From: Hyphomicrobiales bacterium
Lineage (GTDB): Bacteria > Pseudomonadota > Alphaproteobacteria > Rhizobiales > Rhizobiaceae
Direction of reading: 5' to 3'
Assembly (NCBI GenBank): GCA_900465675.1
Contig: UBJR01000008.1
Location: 248,813 to 306,919, forward strand
Length of the DNA: 58,107 nucleotides
How positions within the stretch are numbered: the first letter of the stretch is position 1; the number at the start of each line of letters is the position of its first letter. The translations under genes were made by a program, and so were the position numbers. Below, in pieces: positions 16,657 to 24,860 of this stretch. A model generated the notes under the pieces. It searched no databases and had not been told where the DNA came from. It saw only the letters and a program-made list of their open reading frames with translations.

Positions 16657-17697
16657 ATGCCTGGACAAACCTTCCTGCAATTGAGACCGCTTCTGTCTGC
16701 CGCCGCCGTGGCACTGGCCGTCGTGACCGTGCCGCATCCGGCCTTCGCCGCCGAAGCTGTCACGGTCGATAATTTCGTCAGGGCCGAGAGCGACCTCTAT
16801 TTCAACAACATCGTCAAGGATGGCGGTTTCGGCAAGCTGATCCATCGCCGTGAACCCGCCGATATCGACAAGCAGACGGTCATCCGTCTGAACCGCGATA
16901 CGCTCTATACCTCGGCGGTCTTCGATCTCGACGCCGGGCCGGTGACCATCACTCTGCCGGATGCCGGCGGGCGGTTCATGTCGCTCTTTGCCGTCAGCGA
17001 AGATCACTATATCCCGGTTGTGTCCTATCAGGGCGCCAGCACCTTCACCAAGGAGCAGGTCGGCACCCGCTATGTGATCGCCGGCATCCGGACCTTCGTC
17101 AATCCGGCCGACCCCAAGGATGTCGAAGCGGTCCACGCGCTGCAGGATGCGATCAAGGCCGAGCAGCCGGGCGGCCCCGGCAAGTTCGCGATCCCGCAAT
17201 GGGATCCGGTGAGCCAGAAGAAGGTGCGCGATGCGCTGCTGGTGCTGGCATCGACAATGCCCAATTTCAACAAGGCGTTCGGCGCCAGGGACGCGGTCGA
17301 TCCCATCCGCCATCTGGTGGCCAGCGCCGCTGCCTGGGGCGGCAATCCCGACAAGGACGCCACCTATCTCAACATCACGCCGCCGAAGAATGACGGCAAG
17401 ACCGTCTACAAAATCACCGTCAAGGACGTTCCCGTCGACGGCTTCTGGTCGGTCAGCCTCTATGACGCCAAGGGCTACTACAAGAAGAACAAATACGGCG
17501 CCTATGCGCTGAACGACGTCACCGCGAAGAAGAGTGCCGACGGTTCGATCGCCATCCAGTTCGGCGGCTGCGACGGCAAGATCGAAAACTGCCTGCCGAC
17601 GACGCCAGGCTGGAACTACACCGTCCGCCTCTACCGCCCGCAACAGGCGATCCTTGACGGGTCATGGAAATTTCCCGAGCCGCAGCCGGTGAAGTGA
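16657..17697 (+). CDS. DUF1254/DUF1214 domain-containing exported protein
   Basis: A 346-aa protein with a signal peptide (residues 1-32, ending HPAFAAEAV). The short DUF1254-like part contains TVIRLNRDTLYTSAVFDLDAG (about residues 75-95) and the C-terminal DUF1214 part has VDGFWSVSLYDAKGYYKKN followed by NYTVRLYRPQQAILDGSW. CAGGAGA precedes the ATG. The paralogue that follows 26 nt downstream makes this a tandem pair. The family is widespread and often beside other exported enzymes, but its biochemical role is unclear. Confidence 0.9.
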   Translation: MPGQTFLQLRPLLSAAAVALAVVTVPHPAFAAEAVTVDNFVRAESDLYFNNIVKDGGFGKLIHRREPADIDKQTVIRLNRDTLYTSAVFDLDAGPVTITLPDAGGRFMSLFAVSEDHYIPVVSYQGASTFTKEQVGTRYVIAGIRTFVNPADPKDVEAVHALQDAIKAEQPGGPGKFAIPQWDPVSQKKVRDALLVLASTMPNFNKAFGARDAVDPIRHLVASAAAWGGNPDKDATYLNITPPKNDGKTVYKITVKDVPVDGFWSVSLYDAKGYYKKNKYGAYALNDVTAKKSADGSIAIQFGGCDGKIENCLPTTPGWNYTVRLYRPQQAILDGSWKFPEPQPVK

Positions 17698-17723
17698 CTG
17701 TTCCGCAAAAAGGGGAGGGTGTC

Positions 17724-18497
17724 ATGCATCTGACAAAACGTGAATTCACCAAGGGCATGGTTGCGGCCGCAGGGCTGGCGGGTCTCGGACCGGCCGTTGC
17801 GTTTGCCGCCGAAGTGAGCGCCGCCGAAGCCCGCGCCATCGCCAAGGAGGCCTATATCTACGGCTTCCCGATGGTCGACAGCTACCGCATCCAGCATGCC
17901 TATTTCGTCGATACTCAAAATCCGGAATACAAGGGGCCGTGGAATCATCTGGTCAATATCCCGCGGGTCTACACCCCTGCCGACACCGCGGTGCAGACGC
18001 CGAATTCCGATACGCCCTATTCGATGCTCGGCCTGGACCTTCGCGCCGAGCCGGTGGTGCTGACCGTGCCGCCGATCGAAAAGGACCGCTATTTCAGCAT
18101 CCAGCTGATCGATGCCTATACCTTCAATTTCGACTATATCGGCAGCCGCGCCACCGGAAACGGCGGCGGCAGCTTCCTGATCGCCGGGCCGGACTGGAAG
18201 GGCGAGACGCCGAACGGCATCGAGAAGGTGATGCGCTCGGAAACCCAGCTGCTGCTGGCCGTCTACCGCACGCAGCTGTTCAATCCCGCTGATCTCGACA
18301 ACGTCAAGAAGATCCAGGCCGCCTACAAGGCGGAGCCGCTGTCGAAATTCCTCGGCAAGCCGGCACCGGCTGCAGCGCCGGCCATCGACTTCGCCAAGCC
18401 GCTCACCCCCGATGGCGAGAAGACCTCGCTCGCGTTCTTCGGCATCCTCAATTTCATCCTGCAGTTTGCCCCGCCGATCCGTCCGAAACGGCGCTGA
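17724..18497 (+). pseudogene. DUF1254 protein, N-terminal half of a frameshifted gene
   Basis: A 257-aa ORF with a Tat-like leader (KREFTKGMVAAAGLAGLGPA) and the complete DUF1254 domain (AYIYGFPMVDSYRIQ; TPNSDTPYSMLGLDLRAEP). A strong AAGGGGAGGG precedes the ATG. The frame closes with PPIRPKRR-stop at 18495. Reading in the next ORF frame gives DPSETALMQRF, the expected continuation, so one base appears missing in the CCCCGCCGA tract near 18470-18476. The intact gene would be about 470 aa, normal for the family. This could be a true mutation, a sequencing error or, less likely, recoding. The stop and the next ATG overlap as TGATG. Confidence 0.8.
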
Positions 18498-19135
18498 TGC
18501 AGCGCTTTGCAAGCATCGGCATCGGTGGCGGCAAGCCGTTCGACCCGGCGAAGCTGACGCCGGACATGAAAACGGCCTTCGAGCAGGGCAGGGCCGACGC
18601 CTGGGCGGATATCGAGGGCTTGCGCAGACGCTTCGATACCGGCGAAGTCACCTCGGGCGACGTGTTCGGCACCCGCGCCTACCTGAAGAACAACTATCTC
18701 TACCGGATGACGGCAGCTGTTCTCGGCATCTACGGCAACTCCAAACAGGAAGCCATCTACCCGGCCTACGCCGTCGATGCCGAAGGCAACAAGCTCGACG
18801 GCGCCAACAAATACACCGTGCGTTTCGCCAAACGCGAACTGCCGCCGGTCAACGCCTTCTGGTCGCTGACCATGTACAAGCTGCCCGAGAGCCTGCTCGT
18901 CGCCAATCCGATCGACCGCTACCTGTTGAATTCGCCGATGCTGCCGGATTTCGTCAAGGATGCCGATGGCGGGCTGACCTTCTACGTCCAGACCGAATCC
19001 CCCGGCAAGGACAAGGAACCGAACTGGCTGCCGGCACCCAAGGGCCCCTTCGTGATCGCGACGCGGCTCTACTGGCCGAAGCCGGACGCGCTGGACGGCA
19101 AGTGGAAACAGCCGCCGATGACCAAGGTGACGTAG
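18497..19135 (+). pseudogene. DUF1214 C-terminal half of the frameshifted DUF1254 gene
   Basis: A 212-aa ORF beginning MQRFASIGIGGGKPF and carrying the DUF1214 domain: NNYLYRMTAAVLGIYGN, PVNAFWSLTMYKLPE and IATRLYWPKPDALDGKW. It has no signal peptide and no Shine-Dalgarno of its own, but its ATG overlaps the upstream TGA (TGATG), so translation could restart from the first half. Without a leader the product would stay attached to its partner or in the cytoplasm. Codon use and conservation of motifs show no decay, suggesting a recent lesion or an assembly error. Confidence 0.8.
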
Positions 19136-19164
19136 GCGCGAATGGTGGGTTCAGGCATTCGAGC

Positions 19165-19689
19165 TTAGCCCGGATCGTCCATCTCCGCCGCCATCTCCAA
19201 TAGCTTGCGCACGGTATTGATATTGCGCGAGGTTCCGGCCTTCAGCGCCGCAAGCTTGAGCTTCGATTTCCCTGATCCGATGGGGTAGTGCACATAGATC
19301 TCGTGGCCGGAGATCACCGCCTCTTCGCCGTCAGGCGCCACCATGCTTTCGAGCGCGTTTTTGGGCGCGGCTTCGGCCAGGAAATGCACCAGCACGAAGC
19401 TCGGCTTGGCATCGGGGAAGGGCGCGTTCCCGGCGACCATTTCCATCTGCCTGCGGCTGCGGATCATCACGCCCGGTTTCTTGCCGAGCCGCTTGCCCAG
19501 CGCCTCGTCGAGTTTCTCGCCCGCGGCCTTTTCGCTGTCACCTGAGTGGAAGACGACATTGCCGCTCTGGATATAGGTTTTCACATCCTCGAACCCCAGC
19601 CCCTCACAGATCGCCTTCAACTCGGCCATCGGCAAGGCGCCGGTGCCGCCGACATTGATGGCGCGGAGCAGGGCGATGTAGACGGGCAT
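19165..19689 (-). CDS. DUF1697 domain-containing protein
   Basis: A 174-aa cytoplasmic protein. The N-terminus PVYIALLRAINVGGTGALPM and TYIQSGNVVFHSGDSE are diagnostic of DUF1697. The ATG at 19689 has GAGGG upstream; the longer reading extends through a palindromic repeat and is rejected. Function unknown across the family. The family B repeat lies immediately upstream of it. Confidence 0.93.
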   Translation of the reverse strand: MPVYIALLRAINVGGTGALPMAELKAICEGLGFEDVKTYIQSGNVVFHSGDSEKAAGEKLDEALGKRLGKKPGVMIRSRRQMEMVAGNAPFPDAKPSFVLVHFLAEAAPKNALESMVAPDGEEAVISGHEIYVHYPIGSGKSKLKLAALKAGTSRNINTVRKLLEMAAEMDDPG

Positions 19690-19725
19690 GGGCTTTTTCC
19701 CTCGTGAATGCTGCGGCCCGGCCGG

Positions 19726-19875
19726 CCCCCCTCTGCCCTGCCGGGCATCTCCCCCACAGGTGGGGAGATTGGCTGGGGGCGGCCGCTCGTTCCAACTTCT
19801 ATTGTTTGGGGAGATGCCAGCCACGGGTCGATCTCCCCCCCTTGTGGGGGAGATGCCCGGCAGGGCAGAGGGGGG
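19726..19875. repeat. Family B repeat with 30-bp perfect terminal inverted repeats
   Basis: A 150-nt element whose ends (19726-19755 and 19846-19875) are perfect inverted repeats of 30 bp, starting CCCCCCTCTGCCCTGCCGGG. Each end contains internal palindromes (GCCCTGCCGGGC; CTCCCCC-N6-GGGGAG). The same 30-bp ends occur at 44490-44664 with a different middle, so this is a multi-copy MITE-like element. It fills the gap between DUF1697 and oligopeptidase B. Confidence 0.9.
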
Positions 19876-19894
19876 TAACCCACCCTCCGAAGCC

Positions 19895-22003
19895 CTACAT
19901 CTTCCCCGCAACCTTGATCGCAAACGCATACTCGAACGCGATCTCCTCCAGCCGCTGGAAGCGCCCGGACGCGCCGCCGTGACCGGCATCCATATTGGTC
20001 TTCATCAGGATCGGCGCGTCGCCGGTCGTCTTCTCACGCAGCTTCGCCACCCATTTCGCCGGTTCCCAATAGGTCACCCGCGGGTCCGTCAACCCGCCGA
20101 GTGCCAGCAGCGGCGGGTAGGCTTTCTCGCCGACATTGTCGTAGGGCGAATAGGCGGCGATCTGCTCGTATTCTTCCTGGCTGTCGATCGGGTTGCCCCA
20201 TTCCGGCCATTCCGGCGGCGTCAGCGGCAGCGTGTCGTCGAGCATGGTGTTCAGCACATCGACAAAGGGAACGGCGGCGATGATGCCGGCGAATTTTTCC
20301 GGCGCCATGTTGGCGATCGCCCCCATCAGCATGCCGCCCGCCGATCCGCCCTCGGCGATGATGTTCGCGTAGGATGTGAACTTCTGTTGATTCAGATAGT
20401 CGGCAGCTGCGATGAAGTCCTTGAACGTATTGGTCTTCTTTTCCATCTTGCCGTCTTCATACCAGGCAAAGCCCTTGTCCTTGCCGCCGCGGATATGGGC
20501 GATGGCATAGACGAAGCCGCGGTCGGCGAGCGACAGGCAATTGGTGTTGAACCCGGCCGGAATGGTGATGCCATAGGCGCCGTAGCCATAGAGCAGACAG
20601 GGCGCCGAGCCATCGAGCACGGTGTCCTTGCGGTAGAGCAGGGTGACCGGCACCGTCTCACCGTCCCAGGCGGGCGCAAAGACGCGGCGGGTGACGTAGT
20701 CATCAGGGTTATGGCCCGATGGCACTTCCTGGGTCTTGAGCAGTGTGCGCTCGCGCGTCACCATGTTGTAATCGTAGAGCTGGGAAGGCGTCGTCATCGA
20801 CGAATAGGAGAAGCGGATGACGTCAGTATCATATTCGGCAGCCCCTGAGAGGCCGAGCGAATAGGCCTCCTCGGCAAAGGCGATCGCGTGTTCCTCGCCG
20901 GTCGCCCGGTCGCGGATCATGATCTGCGGCAGGCCGTCCTTGCGCTCCAGCCAGAGCAGATGGCGGGCATAGGCCATGTGATTGATGATGAGCGTGCCCG
21001 GCTTGTGCGGCACCACTTCGCGCCAGTTGTCCTTGCCCGGTGCATTGACCGGCGCCTCGACGATCTTGAAATCCTTGGCATCGCCGTCATTGGTCAGAAT
21101 GTAGAAGACGTCGCCGCCCTCGGTCAGCGTATATTCGATGCCTTCCTCGCGCTCGGCAACGATGACAGGCTCGGCCGTCAGGTCCTTGGTCGAGAGCAGC
21201 CGGTACTCGGAGGTCTCGTGATCGTGGATGTCGATATAGATGAAATCGTCGAGCAGCGAGCCGCCGACGCCCATGAAGAAACCTGCATCCGGCTCTTCGT
21301 AAACCAGCCGGTCGTCGCTCTGTGGCGTGCCGATGATGTGGTGATAGACCTTCGAGGGGCGATGGTTTTCATCCAGCGCCGAATAGAAGAAGCTCTTGCC
21401 ATCGGGCGCCCAGACGCCGCCGCCGCCGGTATTCTCGATCACATCGGAGAGGTCTTCGCCGGTCGCGAGATCGCGCACCTTCAGCGTGAAGAACTCCGAA
21501 CCCTTATCGTCATAGCCCCAGATGCCGCGATTGTGATCGGTGGAGTGATCGAGCCCGCCGAGGCGGAAATAGCTCTTGCCCGCCGCCTCCTTGTCGCCGT
21601 CGAGCAGCACGGTGCGGATCGCCTCGTCCTTGGTGTCGCCGTCGCGCGGAATTCGGAAATAGCGCGGCTGCTCGCCGCCGGTCACGAAGAAGGTGCCATA
21701 GGCATAGGCGCCGTCCTTCATCGGCACAGAACTGTCGTCTTCCTTGATGCGGCCGCGCATCTCGCCAAACAGCACCTTCTGCAACGGCTTGGTATCTTCC
21801 ATCGCCGCGTTCATATAGGCGTTTTCGGCCTCCAGATGCTTGCGGATCTCGGGGTCGAGGATACTGGGATCCTTGAACATCGCCTGCCAGTTATCGGCGC
21901 GCAGCCAGGCGTAATCGTCTGTCCTGGTGATGCCGTGGCGCGTATCGGAAAGCGGCTTCTTGGCAGCAGCGGGCGGGGTCGGCAGGTTCTTGAAAACGGA
22001 CAA
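19895..22003 (-). CDS. ptrB: Oligopeptidase B, S9 family serine peptidase
   Basis: A 702-residue cytoplasmic peptidase that cleaves short peptides after basic residues. An N-terminal beta-propeller (about residues 70-410) precedes the alpha/beta-hydrolase domain. Ser554 lies in GGSAGGMLMG; His675 lies in DAGHGGASG, and the acidic member is in the segment LGGLTDPRVTYWEPAKW. The likely start is TTG at 22003 (SVFKNLPTPP), with CCGGAG eight bases upstream, because the upstream extension to 22138 has no similarity to a protein. It is not part of an operon. Confidence 0.93.
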   Translation of the reverse strand: MSVFKNLPTPPAAAKKPLSDTRHGITRTDDYAWLRADNWQAMFKDPSILDPEIRKHLEAENAYMNAAMEDTKPLQKVLFGEMRGRIKEDDSSVPMKDGAYAYGTFFVTGGEQPRYFRIPRDGDTKDEAIRTVLLDGDKEAAGKSYFRLGGLDHSTDHNRGIWGYDDKGSEFFTLKVRDLATGEDLSDVIENTGGGGVWAPDGKSFFYSALDENHRPSKVYHHIIGTPQSDDRLVYEEPDAGFFMGVGGSLLDDFIYIDIHDHETSEYRLLSTKDLTAEPVIVAEREEGIEYTLTEGGDVFYILTNDGDAKDFKIVEAPVNAPGKDNWREVVPHKPGTLIINHMAYARHLLWLERKDGLPQIMIRDRATGEEHAIAFAEEAYSLGLSGAAEYDTDVIRFSYSSMTTPSQLYDYNMVTRERTLLKTQEVPSGHNPDDYVTRRVFAPAWDGETVPVTLLYRKDTVLDGSAPCLLYGYGAYGITIPAGFNTNCLSLADRGFVYAIAHIRGGKDKGFAWYEDGKMEKKTNTFKDFIAAADYLNQQKFTSYANIIAEGGSAGGMLMGAIANMAPEKFAGIIAAVPFVDVLNTMLDDTLPLTPPEWPEWGNPIDSQEEYEQIAAYSPYDNVGEKAYPPLLALGGLTDPRVTYWEPAKWVAKLREKTTGDAPILMKTNMDAGHGGASGRFQRLEEIAFEYAFAIKVAGKM

Positions 22004-22254
22004 ATGAAAAGCTCCGGATCGGTATTGCGGTGGGGAAGAGATAGAGGTGCTGCGGGACGCAATCAAGCGCCGCGCAAGCCGTCGTGGATAAGCTGCGGCT
22101 AAATCGAAGTGTTCCTCACGTTGCCTTGATGTCACCACATTGTTTAAGAAAGTCCGCTAGCATCGCGCGGAACCTGCGCCTTGCCAGATGGAGATGACGG
22201 GGGCGTCTGGCTGAGGCTTGTTCCGGATTGAGCAGATAGAGGGATTATTCCTAC

Positions 22255-22644
22255 ATGCCGAAATGCCTGGTCCTGTCCGTATCGCTTCTCAGCCTTGCCT
22301 CCTCCGCCTATGCCGTCGATCCCGCCATCAAGAAGCAGCTTGAAAAGCTCGATCCGGCCACCCGCCTCGAACAGAGCTGCGATACCGAGGCGATGAGCCG
22401 CATCAACAAGGACAAGACCGGCTTCAACCCCGACAAGGTGATTGCCTACACTTTCAAGGATCCGGTTCCGAGCGACGACCGCCTGGTGGCACCTGGCGCC
22501 GTCTTCCGCAGCAAGGGCGTCTGGTACCATCTCTCCTATACCTGCATCACCGGCCCGCAGCATATCAACGTCCGCGAACTTCAGTACGAGATCGGCGACA
22601 AGGTGCCGAAGGAGAGCTGGACGAAGTATTACCTCTACGATTGA
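22255..22644 (+). CDS. DUF930 domain-containing secreted protein
   Basis: A 129-aa exported protein. A signal peptide (residues 1-20, ending SSAYA) is followed by LEKLDPATRLEQSCDTEAMSRI, the DUF930 signature found in rhizobia, and a conserved Cys pair (SCDTEAM; YTCITGP) that may form a disulfide. An AGAGGGA precedes the ATG. Function unknown. It converges on the Rrf2 regulator gene. Confidence 0.85.
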   Translation: MPKCLVLSVSLLSLASSAYAVDPAIKKQLEKLDPATRLEQSCDTEAMSRINKDKTGFNPDKVIAYTFKDPVPSDDRLVAPGAVFRSKGVWYHLSYTCITGPQHINVRELQYEIGDKVPKESWTKYYLYD

Positions 22645-22667
22645 GGCCTCTCGGCTTGATCGGTTGA

Positions 22668-23111
22668 TCAGGCGAGCTTCGGCGGTACCTTGCCCTGATC
22701 GATGATCGCCATCTCGGCGATCTGCCGCAGCGTCGTCGCTGCATATCTCTCCAGAAGCTCTTTCTCGGCCGCCGCATGCGCCATCTGCAGCACGGAATTC
22801 GAGGCGCGCTCGACAGGGCAGGAGGGGTGATCGCGCGAGAGCGGCGCCGGCAGGATCGCGCCCTCGTTCAGCGCCCGCTGGATATCCAGCACCGTCACCT
22901 CGTCGAGCGATCTGACCAGCTTCCAGCCACCACCGCGCCCGCCTTCCGATTCCACGATCCCATGGTCGCGCAGCGCCCCCAGCGTCCGGCGCACGACGAC
23001 GGGATTGGTGTTAAGCATCTGGCTGATCCGTTCCGACGTCTCCCGGCCGCCGAGCAGGCCCATATGCACCAGCACATGCAGCATCCGGGCAAGCCGGCCA
23101 TCGGTCTTCAT
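22668..23111 (-). CDS. Rrf2 family transcriptional regulator
   Basis: A 147-aa winged-helix regulator. The N-terminal HTH reads DGRLARMLHVLVHMGLLGG then TSERISQMLNTNPVVVRRTL, the wing includes SEGGRGGGWKLVRSLDEVTV. Only one Cys (HPSCPVERA) lies where IscR/NsrR carry three cluster ligands, so an Fe-S cluster is unlikely unless bound differently; single-Cys Rrf2 proteins can sense thiol stress. AAAGG precedes the ATG at 23111. It is divergent from the epoxide-hydrolase-like gene, with two TATTGTTACG motifs in the gap. Confidence 0.9.
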   Translation of the reverse strand: MKTDGRLARMLHVLVHMGLLGGRETSERISQMLNTNPVVVRRTLGALRDHGIVESEGGRGGGWKLVRSLDEVTVLDIQRALNEGAILPAPLSRDHPSCPVERASNSVLQMAHAAAEKELLERYAATTLRQIAEMAIIDQGKVPPKLA

Positions 23112-23126
23112 CGCGAACCTTTCCGC

Positions 23127-23184
23127 AACAATTATTGTTACGCTATCTTGACGGTGCCGGTTATCTGTAACAGATATTGTTACG
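23127..23184. promoter_or_regulatory. Two TATTGTTACG motifs between Rrf2 and epoxide hydrolase genes
   Basis: The 10-mer TATTGTTACG occurs at 23133-23142 and 23175-23184, same strand, starts 42 bp apart. Each is part of a dyad: AACAAT-T-ATTGTT (23127-23139) and GTAACA-N5-TGTTAC (23167-23183). The spacing is four helical turns. They cover the whole divergent promoter region and are the probable binding sites of the Rrf2 regulator. Confidence 0.65.
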
Positions 23185-23200
23185 GATAAAAGGAGCACGC

Positions 23201-24256
23201 ATGCTGCGCCGCCAGTTTCTACTCGCCGCACCGGCTCTGGTTATCTCAGTTTCCGGCGCCAAGGCAACAAATCAGGAGCCCATCATGAATGACACACTCA
23301 TCGACACCAGGACGATCAGCATGGGTATCCTCGAGGCGGGCTCCGGGCCGCTCGTGCTGCTGTGCCACGGATTTCCGGAAACCAAGCATGCCTGGCGCCA
23401 TCAGGTCGCAGATCTCGCAAAGGCCGGATATCGCGCCGTGGCACCGGATATGCGCGGCTACGGCAAGACCGCGGCACCCGGCCGCGCCGATCAATATACC
23501 GTCTTCCACGCCGTCGGCGATCTGATCGCGCTGATGGATGCGCTCGGCGAAGAGAAGGCGGTGATCGCCGGTCACGATTGGGGCGCGACGATCGCCTGGC
23601 AGGCGGCGCTGCTGCGCCCCGACAGGTTCAGGGCCGTCGTTGCCCTCAGCGTGCCGATGATGGGCCTGCCGCCGGTGCCGCCGTCGAAGATCTTTCCGGA
23701 GAATGACGAGGCGCTGTTCTACACGCTCTATTTCCAGCAGCCGGGTGCGGCTGATGCCGAATTCGGCCGCGACCCCGCGCTGACGCTCCGCAAGATCATC
23801 CACGCGGCAAGCGGCGAGGCGGGTCCCAGAAAGCCCGGCGACGGCACGCCAAATCCTTTTTCGATGGTCAGCCGCAAAACCGGCCTGCTCGCCGATCTGC
23901 CCGATCCCGCAGAGCTTCCCGCCTGGCTGCCGCCCACAGAGTTCGAAAGACTGGTCGCTGACTTCAAAGCATCAGGCTTCACCGGCGGCCTCAACTACTA
24001 CCGCAATCTCGACCGCAACTGGGAACTCCAGCAGGCCAATGCCGGCCAGACCGTCACCATCCCCGCACTGTTTATGACCGGCGAACGCGACCCCGGCCTC
24101 GCCATTCCCGGCATGGACAAGATCATATCCGCCATGCCCGCGCTGGTGCCGCAGCTGCGCGGCTCGCATATTATTCCCGGCGCCGGTCATTGGCTTCAGC
24201 AGGAGCGCCCCGCCGAGGTCTCGGAACGGATGATCGCCTTCCTTCAGCAGCTCTGA
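23201..24256 (+). CDS. Exported alpha/beta hydrolase, epoxide hydrolase-like
   Basis: A 351-aa enzyme with a Tat-like N-terminus (MLRRQFLLAAPALVISVSGAKA). The catalytic core is epoxide-hydrolase type: HGFPE at residues 56-60 (oxyanion), nucleophile Asp126 in AGHDWGA, and the C-terminal His in PGAGHWLQQERP. An Asp nucleophile instead of Ser separates it from esterases. AGGAGCACGC precedes the ATG at 23201. Its substrate is unknown; the secreted epoxide hydrolase Cif of Pseudomonas aeruginosa is a functional parallel. It is controlled, most likely, by the divergent Rrf2 protein. Confidence 0.9.
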   Translation: MLRRQFLLAAPALVISVSGAKATNQEPIMNDTLIDTRTISMGILEAGSGPLVLLCHGFPETKHAWRHQVADLAKAGYRAVAPDMRGYGKTAAPGRADQYTVFHAVGDLIALMDALGEEKAVIAGHDWGATIAWQAALLRPDRFRAVVALSVPMMGLPPVPPSKIFPENDEALFYTLYFQQPGAADAEFGRDPALTLRKIIHAASGEAGPRKPGDGTPNPFSMVSRKTGLLADLPDPAELPAWLPPTEFERLVADFKASGFTGGLNYYRNLDRNWELQQANAGQTVTIPALFMTGERDPGLAIPGMDKIISAMPALVPQLRGSHIIPGAGHWLQQERPAEVSERMIAFLQQL

Positions 24257-24262
24257 ACGCTC

Positions 24263-24673
24263 CTAGCGATCCACCAGCACCGAGCATTTCGCATGCCGCA
24301 CCACGCGGTCCGCTGTCGCGCCGATGAAATAGTTGGAGAAATCGGGGATGTGCGAGGCGACGATGATCAGGTCGGCGCTGTGGGTTTCTGCCGCGGCGAG
24401 AATGCCGTTGGCGGGCGGCCCGCGGCCGATCTCGACGCTGGCCGGAATGCCGGTCTTCAGCCGCAGCGCTTCCAGCCGCGCCTTGCCGTCCTTGATGGCG
24501 TTCTCGACCAGCTCGACCGGCAGATCGATCGCCACATAGGTCGGGATGTCCTCGACGACATTGAGCAGGATGATCTCGCCGCCCTCGTCGAGCAGCGTCG
24601 CAGCCTTGCGAAACGACTTCTCGCCGCGGTCGATGGCACCGATTTCGATGGGAACCAGGATTTTCTTGTACAT
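24263..24673 (-). CDS. Universal stress protein (UspF/UspG-like)
   Basis: A 136-aa UspA-fold protein beginning MYKKILVPIEIGAID. The C-terminal motif SADLIIVASHIPDFSNYFIGATADRVVRHAKCSVLV aligns with Usp families of the F/G type; the first Gly residues of the classical G-x2-G-x9-G ATP motif are not preserved, so ATP binding is uncertain. AAGGA precedes the ATG at 24673. An FNR/FixK-like box lies 60 nt upstream, predicting induction at low oxygen. It converges on the epoxide hydrolase gene. Confidence 0.92.
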   Translation of the reverse strand: MYKKILVPIEIGAIDRGEKSFRKAATLLDEGGEIILLNVVEDIPTYVAIDLPVELVENAIKDGKARLEALRLKTGIPASVEIGRGPPANGILAAAETHSADLIIVASHIPDFSNYFIGATADRVVRHAKCSVLVDR

Positions 24674-24726
24674 GTCTTTCGTCCTTATGAGATGCATCCA
24701 ACCTATCGGAGGAAACATAAGGCGCT

Positions 24727-24740
24727 TTGACGCGGATCAA
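24727..24740 (-). promoter_or_regulatory. FNR/FixK-type box upstream of the universal stress protein
   Basis: On the minus strand it reads TTGAT-CCGC-GTCAA, a near-perfect match to the TTGAT-N4-ATCAA anaerobic box. The centre is about 60 nt before the ATG at 24673, so a start site 41.5 nt downstream of the centre would leave a leader of about 20 nt, the geometry of class II activation. Confidence 0.65.
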
Positions 24741-24860
24741 GCACCGCCTCTCCAGCGTCAACAGATGCTGAACGATTTATCCGCAAGAACGCATCTTCTG
24801 CGAACAATCGGAATGCGCCATATAGAATGCAAGTACAGCAGCCGAGGGGACCATGAGATC

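Noticed and set aside
18471..18497. Programmed ribosomal frameshift in the DUF1254 gene
   Set aside because: No convincing slippery heptamer with a downstream structure is visible; a one-base loss or sequencing error is simpler, and TGATG restart offers another route.
19688..20848. Plus-strand frame running out of the family B repeat into antisense ptrB
   Set aside because: Begins in repeat DNA and continues antisense to the peptidase; no protein features.
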